Source: an uncultured Hungatella sp. | Lineage (GTDB): Bacteria; Bacillota; Clostridia; Lachnospirales; Lachnospiraceae | NCBI GenBank assembly: GCA_959018155.1 | Contig: CAUEKH010000070.1 | Span: 1 to 9,411, forward strand | Direction of reading: 5' to 3' | Length of the DNA stretch: 9,411 nucleotides | Shown here: positions 1 through 6,457 of the stretch, piece by piece | Position numbering within the stretch: the stretch's first letter is position 1 | Layout of the letters: each line of letters opens with the position of its first letter | Program-made: the position numbers and the translations under genes | Notes under the pieces: model-generated | What the model saw: only the letters and a program-made list of their open reading frames with translations | Databases searched by the model: none | Told to the model about the DNA's origin: nothing

Positions 1-819
1 CATGCTTGAATGGGACGGCACTTGCTGATCCTTAGGAGGCAGCGTCATATATTCGCCGTAAATCCAGGTCAGCACCTCATGCCAGCCCTTGGGACACATC
101 AGCCTCGTATCCTCAAATGGCAGATCTACGGTTTCCTCGCACCACTCTTTTTTTAAGGTCACATATAAGTAATCCGGCTGGTAATTGCTGTAGTAGCGGA
201 GACGGCTCTTTCCCTTCCGATCCTTCACCGCAGCCATGTGCTGAAGCTTTCTAAGTACCTTCATGGGAATTATTTTCCCGATGGCAGCCAGGAGGCCGAC
301 ACAGAGTTTATCAGTCAGCTTATATTTCTTAAAATCAAGATGGTAACGGTGTCCCATGGCAAGACCGTAAATGATGGTATGGAGAAGCAGGGTCATCGTG
401 GAGGCGGCTTTATTTTCCGGCAGTTCATCAATGGTAAACATATCGACATAGAGGTGGTTTAATTTCCCCTCATAGTACTGCATCTCCTCCGTGTCCTCGT
501 GAGTCCGGCTCTTATCATAGACAATTCTGGCCGTAAAATCGTAAAATGCCTTTCCGCCGCGCAGATCCTTCGGTTCCACTAAAGTCATGCCCTCCGGCAG
601 TTCCCGTTTCACCACTTTCATGAACGCCTCGTAGTTGGGCCGTGTAAATGCCACATCGGCATCGTCGTCCCACGGAATAAATCCACGGTGGCGCACCGCG
701 CCGAGAAGCGTCCCTGAGTCTAACAAATATTTTATTTTATATTTCCGGCAAATCCGGTCGATTTCCTTTAAAATCTCCAGGTTCGCCTGATGGACTCTCG
801 TTAAGTCGTACTGCTCCAT
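1..819 (-). CDS. LicD family phosphotransferase, partial (C-terminus beyond window edge)
   Basis: The first 273 codons are present and the frame is still open at position 1. The family signature is clear near the N-terminus: residues 36-53 read GTLLGAVRHRGFIPWDDD, followed by ADV, and a second conserved acidic patch, VDMFTIDELPEN, sits at about 125-136. LicD proteins (nucleotidyltransferase fold) transfer phosphocholine or similar phospho-substituents from a CDP-linked donor onto sugars of teichoic acid, capsule or lipopolysaccharide. The ATG at 819 is the natural start: a GGGGAGAG ribosome site lies just upstream and the protein begins MEQYDLTRVHQANLEILKEI, as in LicD relatives. A 53-base gap separates it from rfbH, so it is probably co-transcribed as a decorating enzyme of the same glycan. 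The actual substituent (choline, glycerol, ribitol or other) cannot be read from the sequence. Family assignment is firm, substrate unknown. Confidence 0.9.
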   Translation of the reverse strand, partial: MEQYDLTRVHQANLEILKEIDRICRKYKIKYLLDSGTLLGAVRHRGFIPWDDDADVAFTRPNYEAFMKVVKRELPEGMTLVEPKDLRGGKAFYDFTARIVYDKSRTHEDTEEMQYYEGKLNHLYVDMFTIDELPENKAASTMTLLLHTIIYGLAMGHRYHLDFKKYKLTDKLCVGLLAAIGKIIPMKVLRKLQHMAAVKDRKGKSRLRYYSNYQPDYLYVTLKKEWCEETVDLPFEDTRLMCPKGWHEVLTWIYGEYMTLPPKDQQVPSHSSM

Positions 820-872
820 CTTATCTCTCCCCTTTTTTGCTCCGGCCGCCCTTTTCATGCCCTCTGTCCGGC

Positions 873-2225
873 TTAAGAACGGCTCACAGCCTCTTTGATG
901 GTTTTCGCCATATAATCAATCATCTCATCCGTCATGCCCGGGTAGACGCCAACCCAGAAGGTATCCGCCATAATCCGGTCTGTATTTTCCAGGCTGCCGA
1001 CAACGCGGTATCCCTCTTTCGTGGCGCGCATCTCATCGAAGCACGGATGCTTCGTCAGATTTCCGGCAAAGAGCATCCTGGTCTGAACGCCCTTCGACTC
1101 CACATACTGTACCACGGCATTCCTGTCCACGCCCTCACGGCATGTGATCAGGAATCCGAACCAGCTCGGTCTGGAGTTGGGACACGGCTCCGGCAGAATC
1201 AGCTGTTCCTCCACATCGACAAGACCGGCTCTCAGCCTGTCGAAATTGTGGCGGCGACGCTCCACAAAGGACGGGAACTTCTTAAGCTGGGCACAGCCGA
1301 TGGACGCCTGCAAATCCGTCGCCTTTAAATTATATCCGAAATGGGAATAGACGTATTTATGGTCGTATCCCAGCGGCAGCTCTCCGTACTGTCTGTCGAA
1401 CCGGTGGCCGCACAGATTGTCGTGTCCGGAAGGACAGACACAGTCGCGTCCCCAGTCGCGGAAGGAACGGATAATCTTGTTGAGAAGGGGATTGTCCGTA
1501 TACACAGCGCCGCCCTCTCCCATCGTCATGTGGTGAGGCGGATAGAAGCTGGACGTTCCGATGTCCCCGATGGTTCCGGTAAATTTTTCCTTGCCGTCGA
1601 TGGTATATTTCGTTCCCAGCGCATCGCAGTTATCTTCCACCAGCCACAGTTCATGGCGGTCGCAGAATGCCTTCACCGCGGCTAAATCAAAGGGATTTCC
1701 CAGGGTATGGGCAATCATCACGGCCTTCGTCTTCTCCGTATACGCCTCCTCCAGCATGGACACATCAATGTTATACTGCGGAATTGTCACATCCACAAAG
1801 ACCGGCACAGCGCCGTACTGAATCATCGGCGTCACGGTAGTCGGGAAACCGGCGGCCACGGTAATCACCTCGTCGCCCCGCTTTACCCTTCTCTCACCGA
1901 GAAGCGGAGATGTCAGCGCCATAAAGGCGGTCAGATTCGCCGAGGATCCGGAGTTTACGAGAGAACAGTATCTCACTCCCAGATATTCAGAAAGTTCCTT
2001 CTCAAACTTATCCGTATAGCGGCCGGATGTCAGCCAGAACTCTAAGGAACTGTCCACTAAATTTACCATCTCTTCCCGGTCGTATACGCGGGATGCATAA
2101 GGGATCCTGTCCCCGGCCTCAAACGGCTTTTTCTTATTATGAAATGTATCACAGTACTCTCCGACCAGCTTTAAAATCTCTTCTCTGGCCTCATTTTCTG
2201 TTTTATTTTCAAACATGGTATCCAT
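873..2225 (-). CDS. rfbH: CDP-4-dehydro-6-deoxyglucose 3-dehydrase (E1, RfbH/DdhC)
   Basis: This is a 450-residue enzyme of the DegT/DnrJ/EryC1 fold that uses pyridoxamine phosphate and a [2Fe-2S] cluster to remove the 3-hydroxyl of CDP-4-keto-6-deoxyglucose. Two hallmarks separate it from ordinary sugar aminotransferases. First, the PLP lysine position in SSFYPPHHMTMGEGG (225-239) is histidine (H231), as expected for E1. Second, the cluster cysteines are present: C200 (in VEDNCDALG), then C262, C264 and C272 (DCVCPSGHDNLC). The characterised Yersinia E1 pattern, as I recall it, is C-X57-C-X-C-X7-C. Here the first gap is 61, explained by a four-residue longer loop around TIDGKEKF. It starts 21 bases after rfbG. 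The start is uncertain: the AGAGG ribosome site is only two bases from the ATG at 2225 but eleven from the in-frame ATG at 2216 (M4), so the mature protein may be 447 residues. Confidence 0.95.
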   Translation of the reverse strand: MDTMFENKTENEAREEILKLVGEYCDTFHNKKKPFEAGDRIPYASRVYDREEMVNLVDSSLEFWLTSGRYTDKFEKELSEYLGVRYCSLVNSGSSANLTAFMALTSPLLGERRVKRGDEVITVAAGFPTTVTPMIQYGAVPVFVDVTIPQYNIDVSMLEEAYTEKTKAVMIAHTLGNPFDLAAVKAFCDRHELWLVEDNCDALGTKYTIDGKEKFTGTIGDIGTSSFYPPHHMTMGEGGAVYTDNPLLNKIIRSFRDWGRDCVCPSGHDNLCGHRFDRQYGELPLGYDHKYVYSHFGYNLKATDLQASIGCAQLKKFPSFVERRRHNFDRLRAGLVDVEEQLILPEPCPNSRPSWFGFLITCREGVDRNAVVQYVESKGVQTRMLFAGNLTKHPCFDEMRATKEGYRVVGSLENTDRIMADTFWVGVYPGMTDEMIDYMAKTIKEAVSRS

Positions 2226-2246
2226 TTCCTCTCTTGCTGTTTTCTG

Positions 2247-3329
2247 TCATTCTTCTCCAAAGAATTCCCCGATCTGTCTGTCCATAACCTCCAGCATGTC
2301 TTCGCCGTCTAAATAGGCGCGGGTCCACTCCACCGTCTTCTCCACCGCCTGTTTCACATCGTAGCGGGGACTCCAGCCGAAGGTCCGCTTGATCCTGGAA
2401 CAGTCCAGCTTTAAGAAGCTGGCCTCGTGGGGGCCGCCGTCATACTGATCCAGCCAGGACGCGCCGTCTCCCCAGGCGTTCACAAAAAGGTCCGTCAGCG
2501 TCCCGGTCGTCACGCAGTCCTTGTCATCCGGGCCTACATTGTAGTATCCCTGGAATTTTCTGTCTTCATACTGCCTCATGACAATCGCCATGTAGACGGC
2601 CAGTGGTTCCAGCACATGCTGATACGGGCGGATGGAGTGGGGATTTCTCACCACAATTTCCTTTCCCGCGGAAACGGCCCGGATGCAGTCGGGGATAATC
2701 CGGTCATTTGCAAAGTCCCCGCCGCCGATGACATTGCCTGCCCTGGAGGTGGAGATGGCCGTTCTCCCGTCCGCAAAAAATGATTTCGCGTAGCTGTGTG
2801 TCACCAGTTCGGAACACGATTTGCTGTTGGAGTACGGGTCGTAGCCGTCTAACGGGTCGCACTCCCGGTATCCGTACTCCCACTCCCGGTTCTCATACAC
2901 CTTGTCTGTGGTGATATTTAAAAATGATTTTACACACGGATTTAACCGGATGCACTCCAGCATGTGCACCGTTCCCATCACATTCGTTTCATACGTATAG
3001 ACGGGTTCCTTATAAGAATCCCTGACAATCGGCTGCGCCGCCAGATGAAATACCAGTTCCGGCTGCACCTCCTCAAACACACGCTTTAAATGTTCCAGAT
3101 CCCGGATATCTCCAATCACCGATTCCATCGTCTCTTCCAGCCCTGCCACGAAAAAGAGGCTGGGATCTGTCGGTGGATTCAGGGAATATCCGGTCACTTT
3201 GGCGCCTGCCTTCGTAAGAATCCGGCACAGCCAGGATCCTTTAAAACCGGTATGGCCCGTCACCAGAACCTTTTTCCCTTTATAAAATTCGCAGAATTCC
3301 TTCCACATCTCACTGGTCCAGTTTTGCAT
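2247..3329 (-). CDS. rfbG: CDP-glucose 4,6-dehydratase (RfbG/DdhB)
   Basis: This 360-residue extended short-chain dehydrogenase/reductase converts CDP-glucose to CDP-4-keto-6-deoxyglucose in the cytoplasm, using tightly bound NAD. It shows the Rossmann motif TGHTGFKGSW (24-33), whose GFKGSW is typical of CDP-glucose dehydratases; the HLAAQP segment (95-100); TTDKVYEN (140-147), with the Thr-Asp pair that assists dehydration; and the catalytic pair Y166/K170 in YSNSK. RAGNVIGGGDFANDRIIPD (196-214) and RPYQHVLEP (234-242) match the substrate-binding part of the family. Length is usual. The ATG at 3329 has TGGAG about 8 bases upstream; an internal ATG (M8) is a weaker alternative. It sits 23 bases after rfbF and 21 before rfbH, in pathway order. 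Confidence 0.96.
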   Translation of the reverse strand: MQNWTSEMWKEFCEFYKGKKVLVTGHTGFKGSWLCRILTKAGAKVTGYSLNPPTDPSLFFVAGLEETMESVIGDIRDLEHLKRVFEEVQPELVFHLAAQPIVRDSYKEPVYTYETNVMGTVHMLECIRLNPCVKSFLNITTDKVYENREWEYGYRECDPLDGYDPYSNSKSCSELVTHSYAKSFFADGRTAISTSRAGNVIGGGDFANDRIIPDCIRAVSAGKEIVVRNPHSIRPYQHVLEPLAVYMAIVMRQYEDRKFQGYYNVGPDDKDCVTTGTLTDLFVNAWGDGASWLDQYDGGPHEASFLKLDCSRIKRTFGWSPRYDVKQAVEKTVEWTRAYLDGEDMLEVMDRQIGEFFGEE

Positions 3330-3352
3330 ATTTTCACTCCATCTTCCGTCTT

Positions 3353-4129
3353 TTAATTATCCCAGATTTTCCATGGCGCACTGCCGCTCTGCCACAGCGC
3401 TTCCAGCTTCTTCATCTCCCTCTGGGTGTCCATGCACTGCCAGAATCCGCTGTGATGGAAACTCATCAGCTGGCCTTCCGCCGCCAGTCTCTCCATGGGC
3501 TCTTTCTCAAATACCGTCGTGTCATCCGTCAGATAATCAAAGATCCCCGGATTTAAAACCATAAATCCGCCGTTAATCAGGCTGGCATCCAACTCGTCCT
3601 TCTCCCGGAAGGATCGAACCACGTTGTCGTCGTCAATATCGAGAACGCCTTTCAGCTGGGCGATATTGACCGTTGTGATGGTCGCTGTCTTTCCATGGCT
3701 CTTATGGAAATCCAGGAGCGCGTTTAAATCCACATTGCAGACGCCGTCGCCGTACGTCAGCATAAATGGCTCATCTCCGATATAGGGCTGAATCCGCTTC
3801 ACGCGGCCGCCGGTCATGGTGTTAAGCCCGGTATCGACCAGCGTTACCTTCCACGGCTCTGAGTAGTTGTTGTGGACCTCCATCTTATTATTCGCCAGAT
3901 CAAAGGTCACATCCGAGGTGTGCAGGAAATAATCCGCGAAAAATTCCTTCACCACATACTGCTTATATCCAAGGCAAATCACGAAATCATGGAAACCGAA
4001 CTCAGAATAATACTTCATAATATGCCACAGGATCGGTTTCCCCCCAATCTCAATCATGGGTTTTGGTTTCAAATGGCTCTCCTCACTGATCCTCGTGCCG
4101 AACCCGCCGGCCAACAGTACAACTTTCAT
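3353..4129 (-). CDS. rfbF: Glucose-1-phosphate cytidylyltransferase (RfbF/DdhA)
   Basis: This 258-residue nucleotidyltransferase makes CDP-glucose from CTP and glucose 1-phosphate, the entry step to CDP-dideoxyhexoses. The N-terminus reads MKVVLLAGGFGTRISEES with KPKPMIEIGGKPILWHIM following, giving the nucleotide loop (6-13) and the catalytic lysine region near K23. LTYGDGVCNVDL supplies the metal aspartate (D128). The C-terminal HHSGFWQCMDTQREM is typical of cytidylyltransferases acting on glucose 1-phosphate. The frame can be read from a TTG at 4144, but that codon overlaps the GGAGG ribosome site (4138-4142). The ATG at 4129, eight bases after GGAGG, gives the usual family length and is chosen. 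It lies 30 bases after the glycosyltransferase and is the first sugar-nucleotide gene of the operon. Confidence 0.96.
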   Translation of the reverse strand: MKVVLLAGGFGTRISEESHLKPKPMIEIGGKPILWHIMKYYSEFGFHDFVICLGYKQYVVKEFFADYFLHTSDVTFDLANNKMEVHNNYSEPWKVTLVDTGLNTMTGGRVKRIQPYIGDEPFMLTYGDGVCNVDLNALLDFHKSHGKTATITTVNIAQLKGVLDIDDDNVVRSFREKDELDASLINGGFMVLNPGIFDYLTDDTTVFEKEPMERLAAEGQLMSFHHSGFWQCMDTQREMKKLEALWQSGSAPWKIWDN

Positions 4130-4137
4130 CCATTCAT

Positions 4138-4142
4138 CCTCC
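4138..4142 (-). promoter_or_regulatory. Ribosome binding site fixing the rfbF start
   Basis: GGAGG on the minus strand, eight bases before the ATG at 4129. It overlaps the possible upstream TTG start at 4144, which rules out that longer reading. Confidence 0.8.
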
Positions 4143-4159
4143 AATGTATTTTTATGTTC

Positions 4160-4942
4160 CTATTCATACTCTTCATAAGCCTTCCGGTAATAACGCATCA
4201 GAAGCTTTACCACCGGCTTCGGCCACATCTTCGCAAACATTTCCGCCTCTTCCCGCGCCCTGCTGTTATCCAGGATACACGCCTTCGTAGTGGCTTCTTC
4301 ATGAACGCGGTAGTACATCACCGGCTTCTCGACACAGATAAACCGTCCGGATCTGCCCGCCAGCTTCCAGAGCGTGTCCCAGTCCAGGGCAAACCGATAA
4401 GGCGAATCAAACAGCGGCTCTCCCAGCATCTCCTTATTGTAGGTGCACGCGGGACAGCAGATGGAATTGCCGAACCGCAAGGCGCTGCGCTTGATAAAAC
4501 TCTTATGGCAGAGCGGCTTTAACCGCAGTGGTAGGCGCAGAAACCGTTTGATAAACTCCACCTTCTCGAATCCGGCCAGTTTATCCTCCTTCACCACCAC
4601 GTAACCGCCGGTAAAGAGGGACATATCCGGATACCGGGACCACGCCTTCAAAAGCAGCTTCACGTAATCCTTATGGTACATGTCATCCTGGTGGGCAATC
4701 GTCACAAGTCTGGCGTCAGCCGTGTGGTAGGCAAAATTCCAGTCTTCCTCAATCCCGCTTTCCCCGTCCCGCTCATAGACGGGAATGCCATATTTCTCCG
4801 CCAGGCCGCTTATATAGGCGCTGGGCGTGGAGGTGCAGAGAATGATGTCCGTCGGCACACTCTGGCCCTTCAGCGACCGGATACACGCCTCCAGCCACGG
4901 GGAATCGTGATAGGCGCAGATCGCAAATGTATGTGGTTTCAT
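4160..4942 (-). CDS. Glycosyltransferase, GT2-like (GT-A fold)
   Basis: This 260-residue protein probably transfers a sugar from a nucleotide donor during assembly of a surface polysaccharide. It opens MKPHTFAICAYHDSPWLEACIRSLKGQ, the usual first strand and helix of GT2 enzymes. The metal-binding DxD-like site is HQDDMYHKDYV (84-94), DWDTLW (187-192) fits the acceptor/catalytic aspartates, and YYRVHEEATT (210-219) is a typical late GT2 segment. No membrane segment is evident, so it is likely cytoplasmic or peripheral. The frame is open 29 codons further upstream, but those codons begin inside an extended -10 promoter. The ATG at 4942 has an AGGAAAG ribosome site and gives a canonical N-terminus, so it is preferred. 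It is first in the operon with rfbF, rfbG, rfbH and licD. Donor and acceptor are unknown. Confidence 0.88.
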   Translation of the reverse strand: MKPHTFAICAYHDSPWLEACIRSLKGQSVPTDIILCTSTPSAYISGLAEKYGIPVYERDGESGIEEDWNFAYHTADARLVTIAHQDDMYHKDYVKLLLKAWSRYPDMSLFTGGYVVVKEDKLAGFEKVEFIKRFLRLPLRLKPLCHKSFIKRSALRFGNSICCPACTYNKEMLGEPLFDSPYRFALDWDTLWKLAGRSGRFICVEKPVMYYRVHEEATTKACILDNSRAREEAEMFAKMWPKPVVKLLMRYYRKAYEEYE

Positions 4943-4980
4943 AACTGTCTTTCCTTTTCTTTTCGATGTTCCCGGCTTTC

Positions 4981-5005
4981 CCCTTAAGGGTTCCGGAAAA
5001 ATTCC
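4981..5005 (-). other. Leader with adjacent palindromes before the glycan operon
   Basis: The predicted untranslated leader contains a perfect 10-base palindrome (CCCTTAAGGG, 4981-4990), immediately followed by an 8-base palindrome (TTCCGGAA, 4991-4998), and an overlapping GGAA-TTT-TTCC dyad (4995-5005). They could be operator DNA or alternative RNA hairpins. No U-tract follows, so an intrinsic attenuator is not supported. Confidence 0.4.
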
Positions 5006-5029
5006 ACGCACGGGATACCGCATTTTCAT

Positions 5030-5055
5030 AGTATACCATAAAAAACGTGGTACAA
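5030..5055 (-). promoter_or_regulatory. Predicted sigma-A extended -10 promoter for the glycan operon
   Basis: TGGTATACT (5038-5030 read on the minus strand) is a good extended -10 element (TGn followed by TATACT). The best -35-like hexamer, TTGTAC (5055-5050), is only 14 bases away, so -35 contact is probably weak and the TGn would carry the activity. Transcription would begin near 5023, leaving a leader of about 80 bases before the glycosyltransferase ATG at 4942. Inferred from sequence only. Confidence 0.55.
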
Positions 5056-5099
5056 TCTACTATCTTCATGAATTTGACAGAATTTCCATAAGCAGAGAG

Positions 5100-5135
5100 T
5101 GCCGGGAAAAATGAGGTTTCCCATTTCTCCCGGCA
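5100..5135 (-). terminator. Long intergenic hairpin, possible terminator lacking a T tract
   Basis: TGCCGGGAAAAATG (5100-5113) and CATTTCTCCCGGCA (5122-5135) pair over 14 positions, with one G.U wobble in the minus-strand RNA. A further GG/CC pairing closes on a three-base loop with one bulged A. The hairpin lies between the stop of the membrane-protein gene (5186) and the promoter at 5030-5055, where a terminator would be expected. Neither side has a T-run, so it is not a canonical rho-independent terminator. It may instead be a 3'-end stabilising or processing hairpin, or a copy of a dispersed palindromic element. Confidence 0.4.
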
Positions 5136-5185
5136 GTATGTCAGCCGCACCAAAGTGCTTATTTTCTTTGTCATCGACCGGATAA

Positions 5186-6385
5186 TCAGAGAGCCTCCGG
5201 CACTTCCTCCTCTTTGACCGTGAATACCATCCCGCTCATGGGATAAATCCACCGGTCCACAACCGCAATATTATAGATACCGTTGTCAGAGTCCACCGCG
5301 TTCTCAACCGCGGATTCCCGGCTCTCGCTGAAGAAGGAATACATCTCCACATCCATGTTGTCCTCCTCGTAGCTTACCATAATCTCCGGGGAGTACGTCG
5401 GGTCGCTGATTGTAACCACAACCTCTGAATTCCATTTCTGAGGCATGTGGAAATAGATCTGGACGGAATGGATCTCCTTTTCGATATCGTGCTCCGATTT
5501 CATTTTCACGAATATCCCGTAATTTTCTGTCCGGTTCTCTCCGGCACTGTTTTCCGCCCCGTTTTCTATCCGGATTTCCTCTATTTTCGCATACTTTTCA
5601 TCAGTTCTGACTTTCAGCTTGAAAATGTTTTTAAAGACCTCCTGCTGCTTATCGGCAGGCAGCTTCTTCAGCTGCTCTAAATCGCTGTCTTTGATATTCA
5701 GGCTTTCCCGGAATAAATAGTTCCGGTTGTCCGTCTCCATATTTTCCCTTAAGGCAGTGTCAAGCTTATCGCTCTTTGCAAAGAATCCCACCCAGAACTC
5801 TGACGGAAAATACTCTTTGATCTCTCTGTCCAGATATTTGACACGGTAGGTGAGCATTTCCTCCACATAAAAATAATCCTTATCATCAAACACTTCATTC
5901 TGCGGGATATTTTTAAATAACCGGATGTCATATCGGAACTGCGGCCGGATTTTATAGTGCGGCTTTGAGGTCAGATATGCGTTCAGGCACTGCCGGACCA
6001 TCCCATCGGCCGTCTCATCTTTTACAATGGAGGAGATGGCGGAATTAATAAATGTCCTGCGCTGCTCCTCTGAAAAAAGGGCCAGCGTCTCCGGATCCCC
6101 CATCAGCGTCTCCGCAATCTTTTCGGAGGTTTCCATCGAAGAAGCCTCTCTCGTCAGCTTCTCATAGACGAAATCAAATATGAACATTGGCGGCAGCAGT
6201 CCCAGCATATTGTCCAGCACACTGCTGACAAGGCCCTGAATATCCATCCCCCAGAGAAACAGCTTAATCAGAAACAGGATGACCCAGACGAATATGGTGG
6301 CAAGATAAAGCCACATAAAATTCTGATTTTTGACCTTCTTCACCAGTTCATGCGCCTTCTGCCGGATTTCACTTTGCTCTTTCAT
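5186..6385 (-). CDS. Uncharacterised protein with two N-terminal transmembrane segments
   Basis: I do not recognise this 399-residue protein. A short, charged N-terminal helix (1-22) leads into a strong membrane segment (about 23-45, FMWLYLATIFVWVILFLIKLFLW). A second, shorter hydrophobic stretch follows (about 52-73, including LGLLPPMFIFDFVY). The rest (74-399) is soluble and, with two crossings, should face the cytoplasm. It has an acidic, mostly helical middle (80-255), a low-complexity Asn/Glu-rich linker (about 274-289) and a probable beta-rich C-terminal domain (290-392) with VTISDPTYSPEIMVSYEED and a late aromatic WIYPMSG. No enzyme motif is apparent. The ATG at 6385 has a GAGGGGG ribosome site. 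It lies 72 bases after the dipeptidase gene; that gap is GC-rich (about 6400-6425) with only imperfect dyads. It could be transcribed with the wall genes. Function unknown. Confidence 0.8.
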   Translation of the reverse strand: MKEQSEIRQKAHELVKKVKNQNFMWLYLATIFVWVILFLIKLFLWGMDIQGLVSSVLDNMLGLLPPMFIFDFVYEKLTREASSMETSEKIAETLMGDPETLALFSEEQRRTFINSAISSIVKDETADGMVRQCLNAYLTSKPHYKIRPQFRYDIRLFKNIPQNEVFDDKDYFYVEEMLTYRVKYLDREIKEYFPSEFWVGFFAKSDKLDTALRENMETDNRNYLFRESLNIKDSDLEQLKKLPADKQQEVFKNIFKLKVRTDEKYAKIEEIRIENGAENSAGENRTENYGIFVKMKSEHDIEKEIHSVQIYFHMPQKWNSEVVVTISDPTYSPEIMVSYEEDNMDVEMYSFFSESRESAVENAVDSDNGIYNIAVVDRWIYPMSGMVFTVKEEEVPEAL

Positions 6386-6457
6386 TTGTTTTCCCCCTCA
6401 GGCGGCGGTCCGCGCCCGGGCCGCTGTCACATTCTTTTGTTTTTCTGCTCTTTCGGC

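Noticed and set aside
238..462. Plus-strand open frame of 74 codons
   Set aside because: It is antisense to the LicD gene, whose frame carries family motifs and stays open across the region.
5146..5157. Small dyad GCAC-CAAA-GTGC
   Set aside because: Four base pairs are expected by chance, and nothing nearby supports a function.
4773..5252. Minus-strand frame of 159 codons across the intergenic boundary
   Set aside because: It runs out of frame through the glycosyltransferase N-terminus and through the hairpin and promoter region, and shows no domain-like features.
5749..5931. Minus-strand frame of 60 codons inside the membrane-protein gene
   Set aside because: It is wholly contained in another frame of the larger gene and has no supporting signal.
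6400..6425. GC-rich dyad in the gap before the membrane-protein gene
   Set aside because: The pairing is imperfect, there is no T-run, and it directly abuts the ribosome site. Not enough to call a terminator.
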